NCBI RefSeq assembly: GCF_905147365.1
Contig: NC_056426.1
Coordinates: 10,000,001 to 10,064,000, forward strand
From: Aricia agestis
Taxonomy: Eukaryota > Arthropoda > Insecta > Lepidoptera > Lycaenidae
DNA length: 64,000 nucleotides
Reading direction: 5' to 3'
Shown here: one piece after another, positions 23,833-36,212 of the stretch
Numbering within the stretch: position 1 is the first letter of the stretch
Layout: every line of letters starts with the position of its first letter
Position numbers and translations under genes: made by a program
Notes under the pieces: model-generated
The model's input: the letters and a program-made list of their open reading frames with translations, nothing else
What the model was told of the DNA's origin: nothing
The model's database searches: none

Positions 23833-24509
23833 TTACATTGAAAAAATTGCATTCCCATTAACTATTTTTGTACCTGTAGTACTAAGGGGGCTTATGTTTG
23901 TACCAAGAACCACTAATAAGTATTTTCACTGCCAGTGCCTTGTAACGTAGACTGACATCTTATTAAGAAATAGATATATGGAACGGACTGAAAATTAGAT
24001 GCCTAATCTAATTTTCAAATCCAACTGGGTGACTGCGACATATTACAATACAAAGTACCTGTAATAAAACCGTGAGAATGAAACACAAAGTATAATTTAT
24101 GAACAAGTACAAAATGATATTTGGGTGAGAGACTTGTGAGTTGTAACCAATTTTGTCATAAAAAAGGATAAAAAAGTAATCTATTTTTTTTATGTTTAAT
24201 ATGTTAGATATGTTATTTACAATGTTTATATTATTGTTTTTACGTAATAAAAATATTTTATTATAATAATGTTTTCTTTAATGCATTTTAATAGCACGGA
24301 AGTAACGCCAAATTATGTTACTAAATTTATTTTAGGCCCTACAATGTAACAAACATACATGACAGTAAAAATCTTCCCTCTTGGCTTTGCATCGAGTAAA
24401 TATTATACAACTAACGCCATCTGTTGCACATTTAATACAAACTCAACAACAAAAGATTATTCTAAACTAAAATGAAACTACAAAATGGCGAATAACATTT
24501 TATTTACAA

Positions 24510-27500
24510 TCACTTCATACGTTTTAGTTTATTCAACTCTCCCTGCTGCACCGAAGCGTCCTTGTAGATCTGTTTCACCTTTTCTTTTCTTACGTTGTCA
24601 CTGGAAATAAAAAAATAAGACATTAGAATTAAATCGATGGATGTTATTTAGAGTATTTACTACTCATAACTAGCTACAGGATATATTCGTTCGTATAACT
24701 TCTATCGAATATAATGGCACATCCACACAAGCCGCCGGCTTATACCGCCGGGTTTGTCGCCGGCTTTCAGACTGCCTTGCCACCGAAGCCGGCGGCATGT
24801 GTGGATACAGCATTACATAACCAAATTCAGAACTGAAAAGTTTTAGAAACTCGCTATTGTGCAGTGAGTGATCATAATAATAATTAATATGACAAACTAG
24901 TTGTCCCGGCAAACGTTGTTTTGCCATAAAATGATTTTCCCTGTTTTCTTGCTTTTTTTTCTGATTTTTTTTTCTATAGACCTCACGGAGCCCGAGACTT
25001 TTCCAACGAATGTAAAACCGTGGGAATCGGTTCGTGCGTTCTGGAGTTATAGCGTCAGGAAGCAAAACCCGACTTATTTTTATATCTTATATCTTTAAAC
25101 GAGCAATTCTTGTATATATTATGTATATTTATAATTAGAATCTCGGAATCGGCTCCAACGATTTTCTTGAAATTTAGTATATAGGGGGTTTCGGGGGCGA
25201 TAAATCGATCTAGCTAGTAATCATTTTTAGAAAAAGTCATTTTATTCGTGTTTTTACCGAGCGAAGCTCGGTCAAATAGCTAGTATTAGATTATACTGAG
25301 CGTCTATTGCCTTGGAATCAAGTAGTAGGATTGCTTGGATTTCGTTGCTTCGTATTGCACCGTACAACAATTTATAACATTACTTTATACTATACAGGGT
25401 GTAACAAAAATAAGTGATAATACTTTAGGGTGTGTACGTGTTCCTGGTAGAGAGTTCACTGTGAAAGTAGCAGCGCTGAAAGACGAAATTTTTTTTTCAC
25501 TTTTGTATGGACAAGGGCCCGAGCGTTACGAGTTTCCCCATACAAAAGCGAAAAAAAATTTTGGTCTTTCAGCGCTGCTACTTTCACAGTGAACTCTCTA
25601 CAAGGAACACGTACACACCCTAAAGTATTATCACTTATTTTTGTTACACACTGTATACTTACAAAATAAAATTTTGTAAGTAGCGAAAGTGCGTACGAAG
25701 CGTTATTAGCGTATGCCCGTTTCTGATGCAGTTGACGTGTACCTTGTACGTACGCCGGCTTTAGATATCAAATCAAAATCGGTTACTATTTTCGAGCACC
25801 AATGCCAATCTAAGTGTTCAGTGATTCAGTGCGGATGACACGGCAGCCGTGTCATATATTTTTTAACATAATATGGCATATGACACGGGAGCCGTGTCAT
25901 TTTTAAAACGATTGTATCTCCCTCAAATTACACTTTAGAAGGTTCTACTCTGAACAAAACCATCTTAATTTTCAACGTAAAACTATAGGCATGTTTTACG
26001 CTTCGTTTCTGAATATTGAAAAAAAATAAAGGGCTGTCATTTTTCTAACTTTGAAACTATGGAGGGTAGATGGAGGAGAACTATCTTATATGGGGGATAT
26101 TTGAAAAAGTGTCCAGCTGTACGCAGTAAATAACAGTTGAAAAATCCTCCAAGAGTGGCGCTAGCTGCAGCAAAGGGTATGGAATGAATGTAGCCGATGG
26201 TAACAAAATATGAATTGAAGTTAGCCGAATAGCCGAGTCACAGAATTACTGGGTTAATACCAATATATTTTGAGAAATATAACCTAAAATAGCTGAAATA
26301 AAAGCTGCTAAATGATTTAAAATTTACCCTGTTGCTGCTGTAGCGCCACCCTAATTTAACGCATTTCAGCGGACACTTTTACATACAGAGATAGTTCTCC
26401 TCCATCTACACTCCATATTTGAAACCTACAAAAGGTTTGCAACATCTATAACGAGACATATAATTATACAACCACTACAGCGTCTGACACGGCTGACGTG
26501 TCACAAGAAAATTATATGCCGCCACTACTAAAAGTTTTCAAAAATGTGCGCCGCAATGAATCGGTAACATAAACCTCCCAAATTAAAACTCACCTCTGTA
26601 TCTTCTGCTTAATCTTCACGGATGCTATGAACGACTTGTCTCTCCTGATCTCTCGCAGAGCTCCCTTCATCTCCTTCTTGTACTTGCCCTCTAACCTCAT
26701 CTGTTCTGCCTTCTCCTTGGTTAATTTTGTGTGCTTCTTGCCAGTGAATCTAAAATAATAATTAAATTTAATTTACATTACTTGTTGTGGGGAAATTACG
26801 TAAAGCTACAGCAAATCTATACTTAATATTATAAAGCGGAAGAGTTTGTTTGTTTGTTTGTTTGAACGCGCTAATCTCAGGAAATACTGGTCCGATTTGA
26901 AAAATTCTTTCAGTGGTAGATAGCCCATTTATTGAGGAAGGCTATATTTTATCACGCTAAAACTAATAGGAGCGAAGAAATACAGAAAAATGTGGAAAAA
27001 CAGGGGAAATTTTTTGAAAGCGCTCATCACGAACTACTGGAGCAATTTTTCTGTTATTTGGCATAGATAAGAAGTAGACCTCGTGATAGGCTATTTTTTG
27101 TGGACTAATTTGTCTGTGAAATATCTAATTTACGCGGGCAAAGCCGCGCGGAACGTCTCGTTATTTAACCTATGAAGCCCCATAAGATCACCGGTGATCG
27201 CGACAACAATAGAATAACAATAGATTTCCAAGAATCCACGATGGAAGGAAATAACATAGTGAGTGTGGCTAAGCGCGCCACCCCGGCAAGTGCATATAGC
27301 TATAATTCCATAGCAGTATTGGAGATTTGCCACACTCACTATAATTAATTTTTTTATACATAAAGTTAGGGGGCAAACTAATAAACGGACCACCTGGTGG
27401 AAAGCAACTACCGTCGCATTGGACACTCGCAACTCGTTTGCCGGCCTTTTAAGAGGGATATATTATATTAATACGTGAGAGAAAAACTTTGTAACCCTTT

Positions 27501-30500
27501 TTACGAAAAATGGGAAAACGTAGGTGCATGAAATTTCGCACAGTTATAGTTTATATGGTGAAGGAGTGCATCGAGCTAATATTATTTTAAAATTATACTT
27601 TTATCATATATATTTTTAACAAATAAAACGTTACACACACTACGACACTACTACTAGGAAAATGACAGATTTTTGAGTGACAAGCCTATACATACGAATT
27701 ATACTCTTTTATTTATGGTTGAAGTCTGTTAACAACAAGTTGACAAATTGAAAATGGATTATTGTTTTTTTTTTAATTTAATTTTAGATAAACGGCCAGT
27801 CTGAGATCAGCTGAGTCCCAGAGACAAGAATTGACAAAAACTATGATGAAGTCAATATTTTTAAAAAATATAGGTAGCAGTCCTAATGTCGTTGCAAGTA
27901 AGGTCGAATTTCGACCATTGGGCGATCTCTAGTATTAATTAATATAAAAAGAAAACAACTGTATGCGACGAATACGGCTTTAAAATCACTAGGTCTGTTT
28001 TGGTGGAATTCTTATTGCGGTATTTTTAACATTGTCAAACTGAAGAGGGTGATTGGCACATGTGTACATCATCTACCAATTACGTGTGACCATCTCACGA
28101 TCTGCCAATAACAATGCGTCTAATCACTGATCTACCAATAACGTGTCCGCGCGCCATAAACACTCCTCACCCTGCCAAAGAGATTTAAAAATCGAACACT
28201 GCGCCTTCGCCATCCATTTTTGACAAACGATCGTAAAGTTGTTCGCGACCTATACTCATGAAAATAAATTGAAATAAAAATACTTACACTTCCTGTATTT
28301 CTGGATCGTATAACCTTAGCGCCTTCGGTCTTACTTTCTCTGCTGTCATCAATGTATATGTTTTAACTTCTAATGTTTCCTTCATATGGTTGATAACACC
28401 GACCACCATTTTTGATATCCATTTCGGATACAAATCCAAATCTACCCGACTTAGTAGCTGTAAGTGTGGCTCAAATATCGCTTCCAACGGTTCCATATCG
28501 TTGTAATTATTGAAAAACTCCTTAATCATCAACACAGAAGTTGAAAAACATCTAATTTTAAATTTATCGTCCAATTCGGAAATCAAATCTTTGGCTGCCA
28601 TCTTGGGTTCGACTTCCAATTTCGTACAGTCGCATTCCAATTTCAAAATTTTCAAATCTTTATGCAGCCTGAATGGCGGGACGACTTGGACTGGATTCAG
28701 AATGGAGGTGTTAGCACATAAATAGAAAATTCCTCGCAGGAAATTCACAGCTGACGGTACGTATCTTTTGGACAATACTGTGTACTCCAAAACTAGTGAT
28801 ACGACGAATAAACCCCGAGATATGGAATAAGCGTCTCTAAATTTAGATAACCTCAAAATTTCCGTCATGAAAATCAAAGATGGCGTCGTCACCGGATGTC
28901 GGAAATCGGAGGTAGGATACAGCAGTGATACCAACTTGAAGAATATTAAAGTGTCCAAATTGGGTACTCTTCTTGGATTCCGCCTGTATCTGTCGTGCTT
29001 TTCTTTCAATAGTTCCACCATAAACTTTTTAGAGGACACCTTGTTTTTCTGCGCCAAATCGTACATGTGTGGTACTATTTTGTTGAATATCAAAAACGAT
29101 TTTATTATTTCGCCCTCATCTGTTAAATTACTGAAGATGTCATTCACATATTGTAGTAAATGTGCATATATTTTGCTTAATATATCTTTGTTGTTCTCAG
29201 CTAAGCTTGGATCGTATTTTTTTATCAGTTTCTCGATTGCTGTTGACTGTTGCGCTGGTGACTTATCTGCTAGTAATTCCTGAAAGAAAACTTAATATAT
29301 AAACACCACAAGTGTTTTACTAAATTGTAGTCAAAATTATGTACCATAATTATTGTTCTAACTACATCAGCTTTCAACATCACATCAAAATTTGTATGTT
29401 TCTTTATGCTATCTGACTAAAACAAAAGTACATTACACCTTAAATTATAATTTCGCCTTTGTGGATTAAAATAATTTAAAATACTTACATTGAAATTAAA
29501 GTCTGCACCTTTGAGATTGAAGAAGGATCCTATATTATCATCTTCACTCTCCGCTTCCGATCCACTTTTTATTTTATCACCATTTTGTAACCTATTAACT
29601 TCATCACACCTATTTTTAACATTATCGTCATCATCTTCATCATCCCCTGATTCATCACTTGATTCCTCGCTGTCTAAATCTGAATTATTTTGAAATCCAT
29701 TTTGTACTTTTTCTATACTTAATTTACTATTATTCATTTCTATATCTTGCTTATTCTTTACTTGTTCCACACTTTCTTTGACATTTTCATCATCATCATC
29801 ATCTTCTTCTTCTGAACTACTTTGTTCTTCATTTTTACTACTTGTTACAGTTTCTTTATTTTTTACATTTTCATTGTTTGTTTCACTATCATCTGATTCA
29901 CTGTCTTCGTCTGATTCTTCTGTGGGCTTTTCTTCTGTCTTCCTTTTTTCTTTCTTGTTTTGTGATTCACTAACTTTTTCCTTCTTATTTGGTTTTATTT
30001 CCTCATTAGCATCAGATTCGTCATCACTGCTGAACTCGAAAATACTGTCATCATTTTTGCTTTTCTTTTTATCATTTCCGACCTTATCTTTTTCGTCTTT
30101 GTCATCATCTTGTTTATTGTCCTCGTCATCATCGTTTTCCTTAGCGTCCTCGTCATTTTCATCATCACCACTTTCGTCACTCCCTTCTTCCTCTTCATCG
30201 TCATCATCAGATGTATCTGATACACCATCATTAAACTTCTTCATTGAGGGTGGAACTGAAATTTTAGCAGATAAGTTTATTAACAAGTTACATAAATTAA
30301 AAAATATTATAAATGTGAATGTCTGTAACCTCTTCACACCCAAACTGCTGAACCAATTTTGATGAAATTTGGTGTGGTGATACTTTGAGTCCTGGGAAAG
30401 GACAAATGATACTTTTTATCCCGGAAAAATGTACGGTTCATGCGCGATTAGCCGCCACGGTGTTGCGGGCGTCATTTAGTATATAATAAACTCTGAAGCT

Positions 30501-33500
30501 GTTAAAAAGGCTGTTTACCATGCAATACTTAGCTAAAGTGTAAATAGGACTCCACTGTCTGTCTGTCTGTCATCAAAGTGCTTTACCTGAGTAATCCTTC
30601 AATATATGCTCCGGCACGAGAGGTTTGCCCTCATTGTCGTAGGCCAACATGAACTCTTTCTCATCATCAAGCGCAAAGCCATCATCTAAGTCATCTGCGG
30701 AACTGAAAATAAATAAAAATTAGCCTGAATCCATACATTCTACGTATGTCTGATTGCCATTCCACTTAAACTGATCACAGAACTGATTTTAATAAATTTT
30801 TATAAAATATGAACAGACAGGCTATAGTTTTCAGAACAGAGATTTTATCCGAAAAAATTACGTTTCCTGCACTAGAAAAAATTTAGACGCTAATAAATCA
30901 CTTGCACAGCATCTTGGCTGTCCAAGATCACAATACATGATAATCTTCAAAATTATTATTTAACTCAACTCAAATATTTGACTGACTATATCTTAAAATA
31001 TATATACTATCTAGACTATCTAGACTAGATCTTAAAATATCGACTAAGTCGCAAAGGTCCCAGCTCGAGGTTTGTCAAAGAGCAATGGAGCGCAGCATGT
31101 TAGGTGTAACCGTGTAAGACTAGCTGACCGAATAATAAATAGCACGCTGCGCTCCAAAACAGGTGCTAAAGACTTCGACATGAAAGCTGCAAAAATAAAG
31201 TGGGACTGGGCGGGTCATACCAGCCACATGCATCCTGACCGTTGGGCAAAGGTCACCACAGAGTGGGTACCAGTGGACGGACGACGCCGCCGTGGACGGC
31301 CTCCAAAAAGATGGCGAGATGAACTGGAAGCCTACAAGCCAGGCTGGCCTGCGGTGGCGTCGGAGCGAGACAGATGGAAGACCTTGGGGGAGGCCTTTGC
31401 CCAGCAGTGGGATAGCACAGGCTATGGTCAATACATACCGATGTTTCATAGTTGCTTGGTTTGATTTGGGTGCACTTATCTCCTCTTCAGAGAACATTCT
31501 CTGTTGCCTCTGTCGCTCCAACTCTTCTAACTTCTTTCTCTCCTCTGCTTCACTTTTCTCCTGGCTTTTGAGTCCATCTGATGGCTATTTTAAAAATAAA
31601 CAGAATCATGATTGATGCATGATTTTGATACATAATATGATATGATAGAATATAATAGATTGATACCTAGATTGTTAATAAAAGAGGTATAGCATTTAAT
31701 TTTATAAAAGGCCCAAAAATATTTTAAAAATTAAAAAAACATTTTTTGTGATCACCAGACCTTCGCTACATAGAGCAAAGTCCTTTAAGCCACTCTGACA
31801 TTGGCAACTCACCGAGGCGGCCATTTTTAAAAGAAGAAGAAGATTGTCATAACATTTTGCAAGGTTTTTTGTAAATAAATTGACGCTGGCAACTCCTAAA
31901 TGGGGAGACTTACACCAAAAGAAGAAGAAGAAGAAATGCAAACCTCAAAAAGTTATACACTTACCGTTCCTCTCTTCTCAAATTTCAATTCCCTCATCAT
32001 TTTATCGTAGTCTGCTCCTTTCTCAGCATCTGCCTTCTTCAAAAGCTTATCAATAATGGACTCTTCCTCAACTCTTGCTCGTTTAAACACAACTGGCTGT
32101 AAGTCTTTCCATTCGCTATCCAATTTCTCAGTCAGATCCAAAGTCTCCTCTTTCTCCTTTTGTTTCTCTGCTTTTCTCTTCTTGGACTCTGCTATCAGCT
32201 GTTCTATGAGATCTTTGTGGGATTTGGCACCATCCTTTGTGTCTGATTTCGATAAAAATCCGCCACCAAAGTGACCTTCGCCAACAAATTCATCTGAAAG
32301 TAAATGTGAATATTATATGCAGTATTCATATTTTTAATACTTTTACAACCAAACACAAATTAAAACTATGTGTATAAAACCATGTTCACATGGGCGCCGG
32401 CAGGGGGGTGCCAGGGGGTGCACTTGCACACCTTGGTAATCTCGGGATCAAGAGGAATTATTGAAATAAAAAGCATTTTGTAACCCTATTACCATGCCAT
32501 ACAAGGATAGTTCGTAATATTTCGGCACTAAATGTATTCTGTTGACGTAAATAGACAGTCACTGTTGTTCATAAAAAGGGAAAAGAAAAGAACAGAAAGA
32601 AAACTAAAATCTGCACCTCTTGGAAATTATTTCTACCGGGGCTCATGCATATTCATGATGTCACTCTTAAATGATTTGAAAACTACATAATTATTATTAC
32701 ACATTACTTCAATAGCTTCAGTGTGACTATTTTTATCTGCAAAAGCAGAATTATGCGGTGTCATCAGCATGTTATGAAGACGTGAGTTGAAGAACATGAT
32801 AACTAACATTTTGTAACATACAAGAGAAAAAATGATTTACTCATTTTTTCCCTTATAATTTGAACAAACCTTATTACTTATCTACTTTGTCAACTGGCTA
32901 ATATAGCTACACATAAAATACAGTTTTTTTTTTATTTCAAATGATGTTCCCGGCAATAAAGCCTCCATTTATTAGTAATGGGAATTAATGCTATTTTCTA
33001 TATAATATGTTGCTAATGTTGATGCTAAAACGCGGCATCTGTTTCGCATCCTATTCGCATCGCATTCGCTCGCGTTGAGTATTATTTCGTATCAAGTGTA
33101 AAATAGGAATTCATTAACAGTCAGCGCCGCGGAACAGCGCGGACGTGAATTTTTTACATGATCGCAGACTATTGCTGCGCATGATAACATTATATTAATT
33201 TAATTATTGCTAATGGGCATTTAACAATTATTTATTATTATTGCTAATGCTATTTTTACCAACACTACCATTTATGCAAAAAATGGCAATTTTCTACTGT
33301 TAGTTATTGTATTCTTCCACTCACATCTTCAATTATGTTAGTAAAGAAACTTTGTCCACTTACTGTCTAATCCACCAAATTTCTTCTCCTCATCCTCATC
33401 GTCGGAAGACCGGGGATCATCAAATTTCTCAATCTGCTCTAGTGTTTGCCCCCTAGAAAATATCCAGAAAAAATATACTTTATTTTCAATCAAATTTTTG

Positions 33501-35020
33501 AACTATTATTATTTTATTGATTTTAGTTCTTACAGTGTGCAGCAAAATTATTATTAGTGCTCAAAACCTATATTTTCTATATGGATGACCATTAGTTTTG
33601 TAATTGCAAGTAAACTTAAAATAATTTTTCAAAAGGATAATATTTCAAAATTCTTAATGGGCAATACACAAGTCATTACTTAGATGTTAAGATGTATAAA
33701 ACATGTTTATTCTATTGATTATTTAATAAAAATGTAATTTGATTAAAGAATTTGAAAACAAAAAGCCATATTATGATAAGCTTAACTTTATATGGGCATG
33801 TCATGGAATACAATATTAAAAAAGTTATCTAACAAACCTGTGAGTTAAAATCTCATCATCTGCCAAGTTATAAATACTCTTTTTACTGTGATGTTTAGCT
33901 CGCTCCGATGCAAACCGAGCGAGCATTTTGTCCTCAGCTGACAGATCTCCTTTCTCACCAACTCGGCGATCAATGAATGCATTGGTTTTGTGCATAAGTT
34001 TCATTTCTGTGCCCAAGGTTTCTTTTCTCTGTTGAAAGAATTACAATATGTATTACTTATGTTGGCATGTTGGCTTATAAAGAAATGTTGAAAAAAATAT
34101 ATATAAGTAATTTTTTAAGGGCAAGGGCAATCATGAAGATAGAAGATTGGAACTCATGTCCAAAAGCCTTATCATTTATACAAAGAATCAAATAGTATTT
34201 TAAAAAGATAAAACTGACTTCAAAATTGTATGTAATTAAGAATTAAAATTCTGTTTTTCAAAAACTACGGAAACAATTTTGATGAAACTTGCAGTATTCC
34301 GTAAGTTAAATAATACATAGTACAACAGAAAAAGAATTACTTAATTCGGACTAGTAGTTCCGGAGATATGCAAACACAAACATAAATACATACATACACT
34401 TGAAATTTGGCACATTTGTTCTGAAGCTGATATATTTATTTATTTTGGAAAACCAACAGCTTTAACTTACAATACAATAGAATCGACATTATAGAAAAAG
34501 AAAGCCAATGACAGGTTTTCACGATTAGATATAGACTAACATAATATATGAAAACTAGGCAGTTCTGAAAATATTACATACATACAGGTTGAATTGATAA
34601 ACTCCTTTTTTCGAAGTTGGTTAAAAATACAACCATAGCCTGTCTGTTTATTATATTGGAATAACGATAAGTCCTACTAAGGGTATATTTTGATAAGGCT
34701 ATTGCAATCTTCACATAAAGAGAAATCCATAAAATTGACTTCATAACTAAAAATTTGTAGATGTAAGCAGAACCTAAATAAAATGTTGATTTGTATAAAC
34801 AATACGGTTTTAAACTAAATCTTACCTTCTGAATAGCTTTAGCTCTGGACACACCGGGTAATCCTCTGTCATGTTTAGATTTTTTGCCCAAAACTTTAAG
34901 TTTTTCGCGATTTATATGAACCTCGAAAGGGTTTAGTTTTTTTTTGTTGGCATCCGCTTTCCGCTTCTTGTGAACTTTATCCGCTAGATTTGCGTTACGC
35001 TTATTCTTTACTTTGGCCAT
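24510..35020 (-). CDS. Nop14: NOP14, nucleolar small-subunit ribosome biogenesis factor
   Basis: Eleven minus-strand exons join in frame to 1040 aa: 35020-34826, 34028-33838, 33452-33364, 32293-31965, 31584-31439, 30702-30587, 30255-29489, 29416-29366, 29279-28288, 26749-26594 and 24600-24510. Family features: LNPFEVHINREK (29-40), HDRGLPGVSRAKAIQK (50-65), HSKKSIYNLADDEILTHRGQ (exon 2-3), DLTEKLDSEWKDL and YDKMMRELKFE (exon 4), SADDLDDGF (exon 6), PTSDFRHPVTTPSL (exon 9) and a basic tail ending LKRMK. Known role: part of the SSU processome, for 18S rRNA maturation in the nucleolus. Exon 7 (residues 356-611) is almost entirely Asp/Glu/Lys/Ser low complexity and explains why the protein is longer than the human one (857 aa as I recall). 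A polyadenylation signal lies six bases after the stop (24499-24504 on this strand). Exon 8 (51 nt) is the least certain. Confidence 0.93.
24717..24807. repeat. Hairpin with GCCGGC arms
   Basis: The arms 'acatccacacaagccgccgg' and 'ccggcggcatgtgtggat' flank a loop in the last NOP14 intron. It is probably a small MITE. Confidence 0.5.
24895..25285. repeat. Retroelement-like repeat fragment
   Basis: It runs from 'actagttgtcccggcaaacg' to 'gcgaagctcggtcaaatagc' in the NOP14 last intron. A related 'cccggcaaacgtcgtttgcc' start is at about 21030. It contains no intact coding frame. Confidence 0.45.
25391..25657. mobile_element. Mariner-type MITE, reference copy
   Basis: The ends are 'tatacagggtgtaacaaaaa' and its near-identical complement (25638-25657), with arms continuing through 'gataatactttagggtgtgt' and 'agttcactgtgaaagtagca', so almost the whole element is one hairpin. 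The CAGGGTGT start next to TA fits Tc1/mariner. Other copies are near 135, 1750, 55798 and 59950. It is in the last intron of NOP14. Confidence 0.85.
25836..25898. repeat. Pair of TGACACGG palindromes
   Basis: Two 21-bp near-perfect palindromes (atgacacggcagccgtgtca plus t, and atgacacgggagccgtgtca plus t) lie about 40 bases apart. A weaker third copy (tgacacggctgacgtgtca) is at about 26486. They lie in a NOP14 intron; function unknown. Confidence 0.6.
26055..26410. mobile_element. MITE with TATGGAG inverted ends
   Basis: The left end 'tatggagggtagatggagga' is matched by the complement of 'tcctccatctacactccata' on the right, followed by subterminal 'aaaagtgtcc' and its complement. About 350 bp, intronic in NOP14. 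Confidence 0.7.
26824..27160 (+). repeat. 'gcgctaatctcagga' repeat
   Basis: It runs from 'ttataaagcggaagagtttg' and a (GTTT)n run to 'gggcaaagccgcgcggaacg'. The same family, with three internal repeats, occupies 53687-54385. Noncoding, in a NOP14 intron. Confidence 0.65.
27163..27250. repeat. 'cccataagatcaccgg' repeat end
   Basis: It reads 'cccataagatcaccggtgat' to 'atttccaagaatccacgatg', with one uninterrupted CAATAGAA. It serves as the empty site for the hAT insertion at 61862-62105. Other ends are near 8645, 16555 and 59520. Confidence 0.6.
27461..27932 (+). mobile_element. Non-autonomous Helitron, second copy
   Basis: It is homologous to 23108-23588 throughout, with the hairpin at 27902-27916 and CTAG at 27929-27932 followed by T. 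The 5' end has lost the TC start. It is in a NOP14 intron. Confidence 0.8.
31040..31437 (+). pseudogene. LINE reverse-transcriptase tail fragment
   Basis: It encodes the C-terminal tail typical of insect RTE/CR1-type endonuclease-reverse transcriptases: RAMERSMLGVT, then after a one-base frameshift RSKTGAKDF, KWDWAGHTSHM, GRRRRGRPPKRW and LGEAFAQQWD. It is 5'-truncated, in the opposite orientation to NOP14, and abuts the splice donor of NOP14 exon 5. Confidence 0.7.
31785..31935. repeat. 'ggcggccatttttaaaag' repeat with AAG run
   Basis: The sequence 'actctgacattggcaactca' followed by 'ggcggccatttttaaaagaa' and AAG repeats is a dispersed repeat, also seen near 15075, 19464, 35160 and inverted at 18380. 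It is intronic in NOP14. Confidence 0.5.
32340..33360. other. NOP14 intron 3, no further feature
   Basis: About 1 kb of AT-rich intron between exons 4 and 3. I see no gene, no clear inverted-repeat element and no RNA gene. Confidence 0.5.
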
Positions 35021-36212
35021 TGTGAGTCAAATTAACTGTATTTATTGTTAAAATAATAATTTACAAGGTTATAAACAGGAGGACAACAAATACGAACGTA
35101 CACACATGGCTTTGACAGCTGAATGACATTGACAGATAGTGTTGCATATTATTTGATTGTGAAAGGAGCCATTAATAAAAAAGAAGAAGAACTACTAATA
35201 CCTACTAGTTAGCATACAAGAAACTACCAACCAAACTCTAGGTCTACCAGAATCTGATGGCAAAAAGTGAGAAATTAAACACTCTAGAAATACCGGGGTA
35301 ATTGGAATAAAACATTTTTATCCTTTTTTTCTTATAGCGGCTTATTCTGTGTGTGAAACATGCAAAAACAAAAATTTATCCAATGATTAAGGATATTTGT
35401 TGAAAATCTGCCGTCAAAATATGCCATTAGATCCTGGTAGACCTATAATAAAATTTCCGAAAGTACAAAAAATGTACCACTTATCAGAGAAGTTGATTCC
35501 TAGGCAGATAGTACGGAGGCCCGGTTGGCTCACGGTTAACTTATTAGAATTAGAAAGTGGCGACTGGCGCTACACAAACCCATTTTTAACATGTGTGCTA
35601 CAAACTTAAATATAAGTGTACCGACAACGGGTAAATTTCGCAAGTTCATTTTTAACCTGTGCACTTACTCTCTCGTGAATTACTAGAGATAGGGCCAAAA
35701 TGGCATCATACAATAACCCTAGGCTTATTTTAGCGTGAAAAAATTATTTTTTCCGTGGAGTAGGCATTAAGTTTTCAAGACATATGCTAGTAGCTATTAA
35801 ACAAAATATTAATATCATGAATATAGAGTAACCCAAATAAAATACGGTAAAAACTACTAAATCAAATTATAAAACTAGTAATTTGGCAACACTGCTAATA
35901 TCCATAGTTTCAACCAATCACAAAACGGGCGTAAATTCATAAAGAGCTGTCATTGGTCTAAAGTAACATCATAGTGATATGACAGCTAAATCAGCCAGTC
36001 TCGTAACAACGCGGGCCAAAGTTATAGGGACGGAAAACTTTCGAGACACGCTATTGGTCAATTTATTTCGCCGATGACAGCCGAATGCACTTCGGAAGAA
36101 TTCGTTTCGACGCCGTGTAGCATCTAGCGCGTAGGTATATTATTGTGTGGCTGCGCTTCCTTTCTCAATTCTCGAGTCCAAGTTGTACTGAAGGAGGAAT
36201 CACTGTAGAAAA
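35021..36212. promoter_or_regulatory. Divergent NOP14 / SWIB-gene spacer
   Basis: The 1.19 kb between two head-to-head start codons must hold both promoters, but no TATA box or other core motif is convincing. The part from 35,200 to 35,620 has a 70-codon plus-strand frame with no recognised family, probably repeat-derived. Both neighbours are broadly expressed nuclear genes, so a shared promoter region is plausible, as inference. Confidence 0.4.

Larger units (their letters stand above)
19830..24276 (+). repeat. Tandem segmental duplication, unit B
   Basis: This is the second copy of the TSPO segment, matching 10790-16217. It carries a Harbinger-like insertion (22655-23040), a full Helitron (23108-23588) and a second TTA-flanked MITE (23696-23832), all missing from unit A. 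The match ends at 'taataatgtttt' near 24276. Confidence 0.85.

Noticed and set aside
29490..30362. Plus-strand Ser/Leu-rich frames of 67 and 194 codons
   Set aside because: They are the antisense of the acidic NOP14 exon; the GA-rich code gives stop-free Ser/Leu on the other strand.
31072..31464. 130-codon plus-strand gene
   Set aside because: It is a LINE reverse-transcriptase tail with a frameshift before it, and it overlaps a real NOP14 exon on the other strand.
35397..35609. 70-codon frame between NOP14 and the SWIB gene
   Set aside because: No family recognised, no splice or UTR evidence; possibly a repeat remnant.
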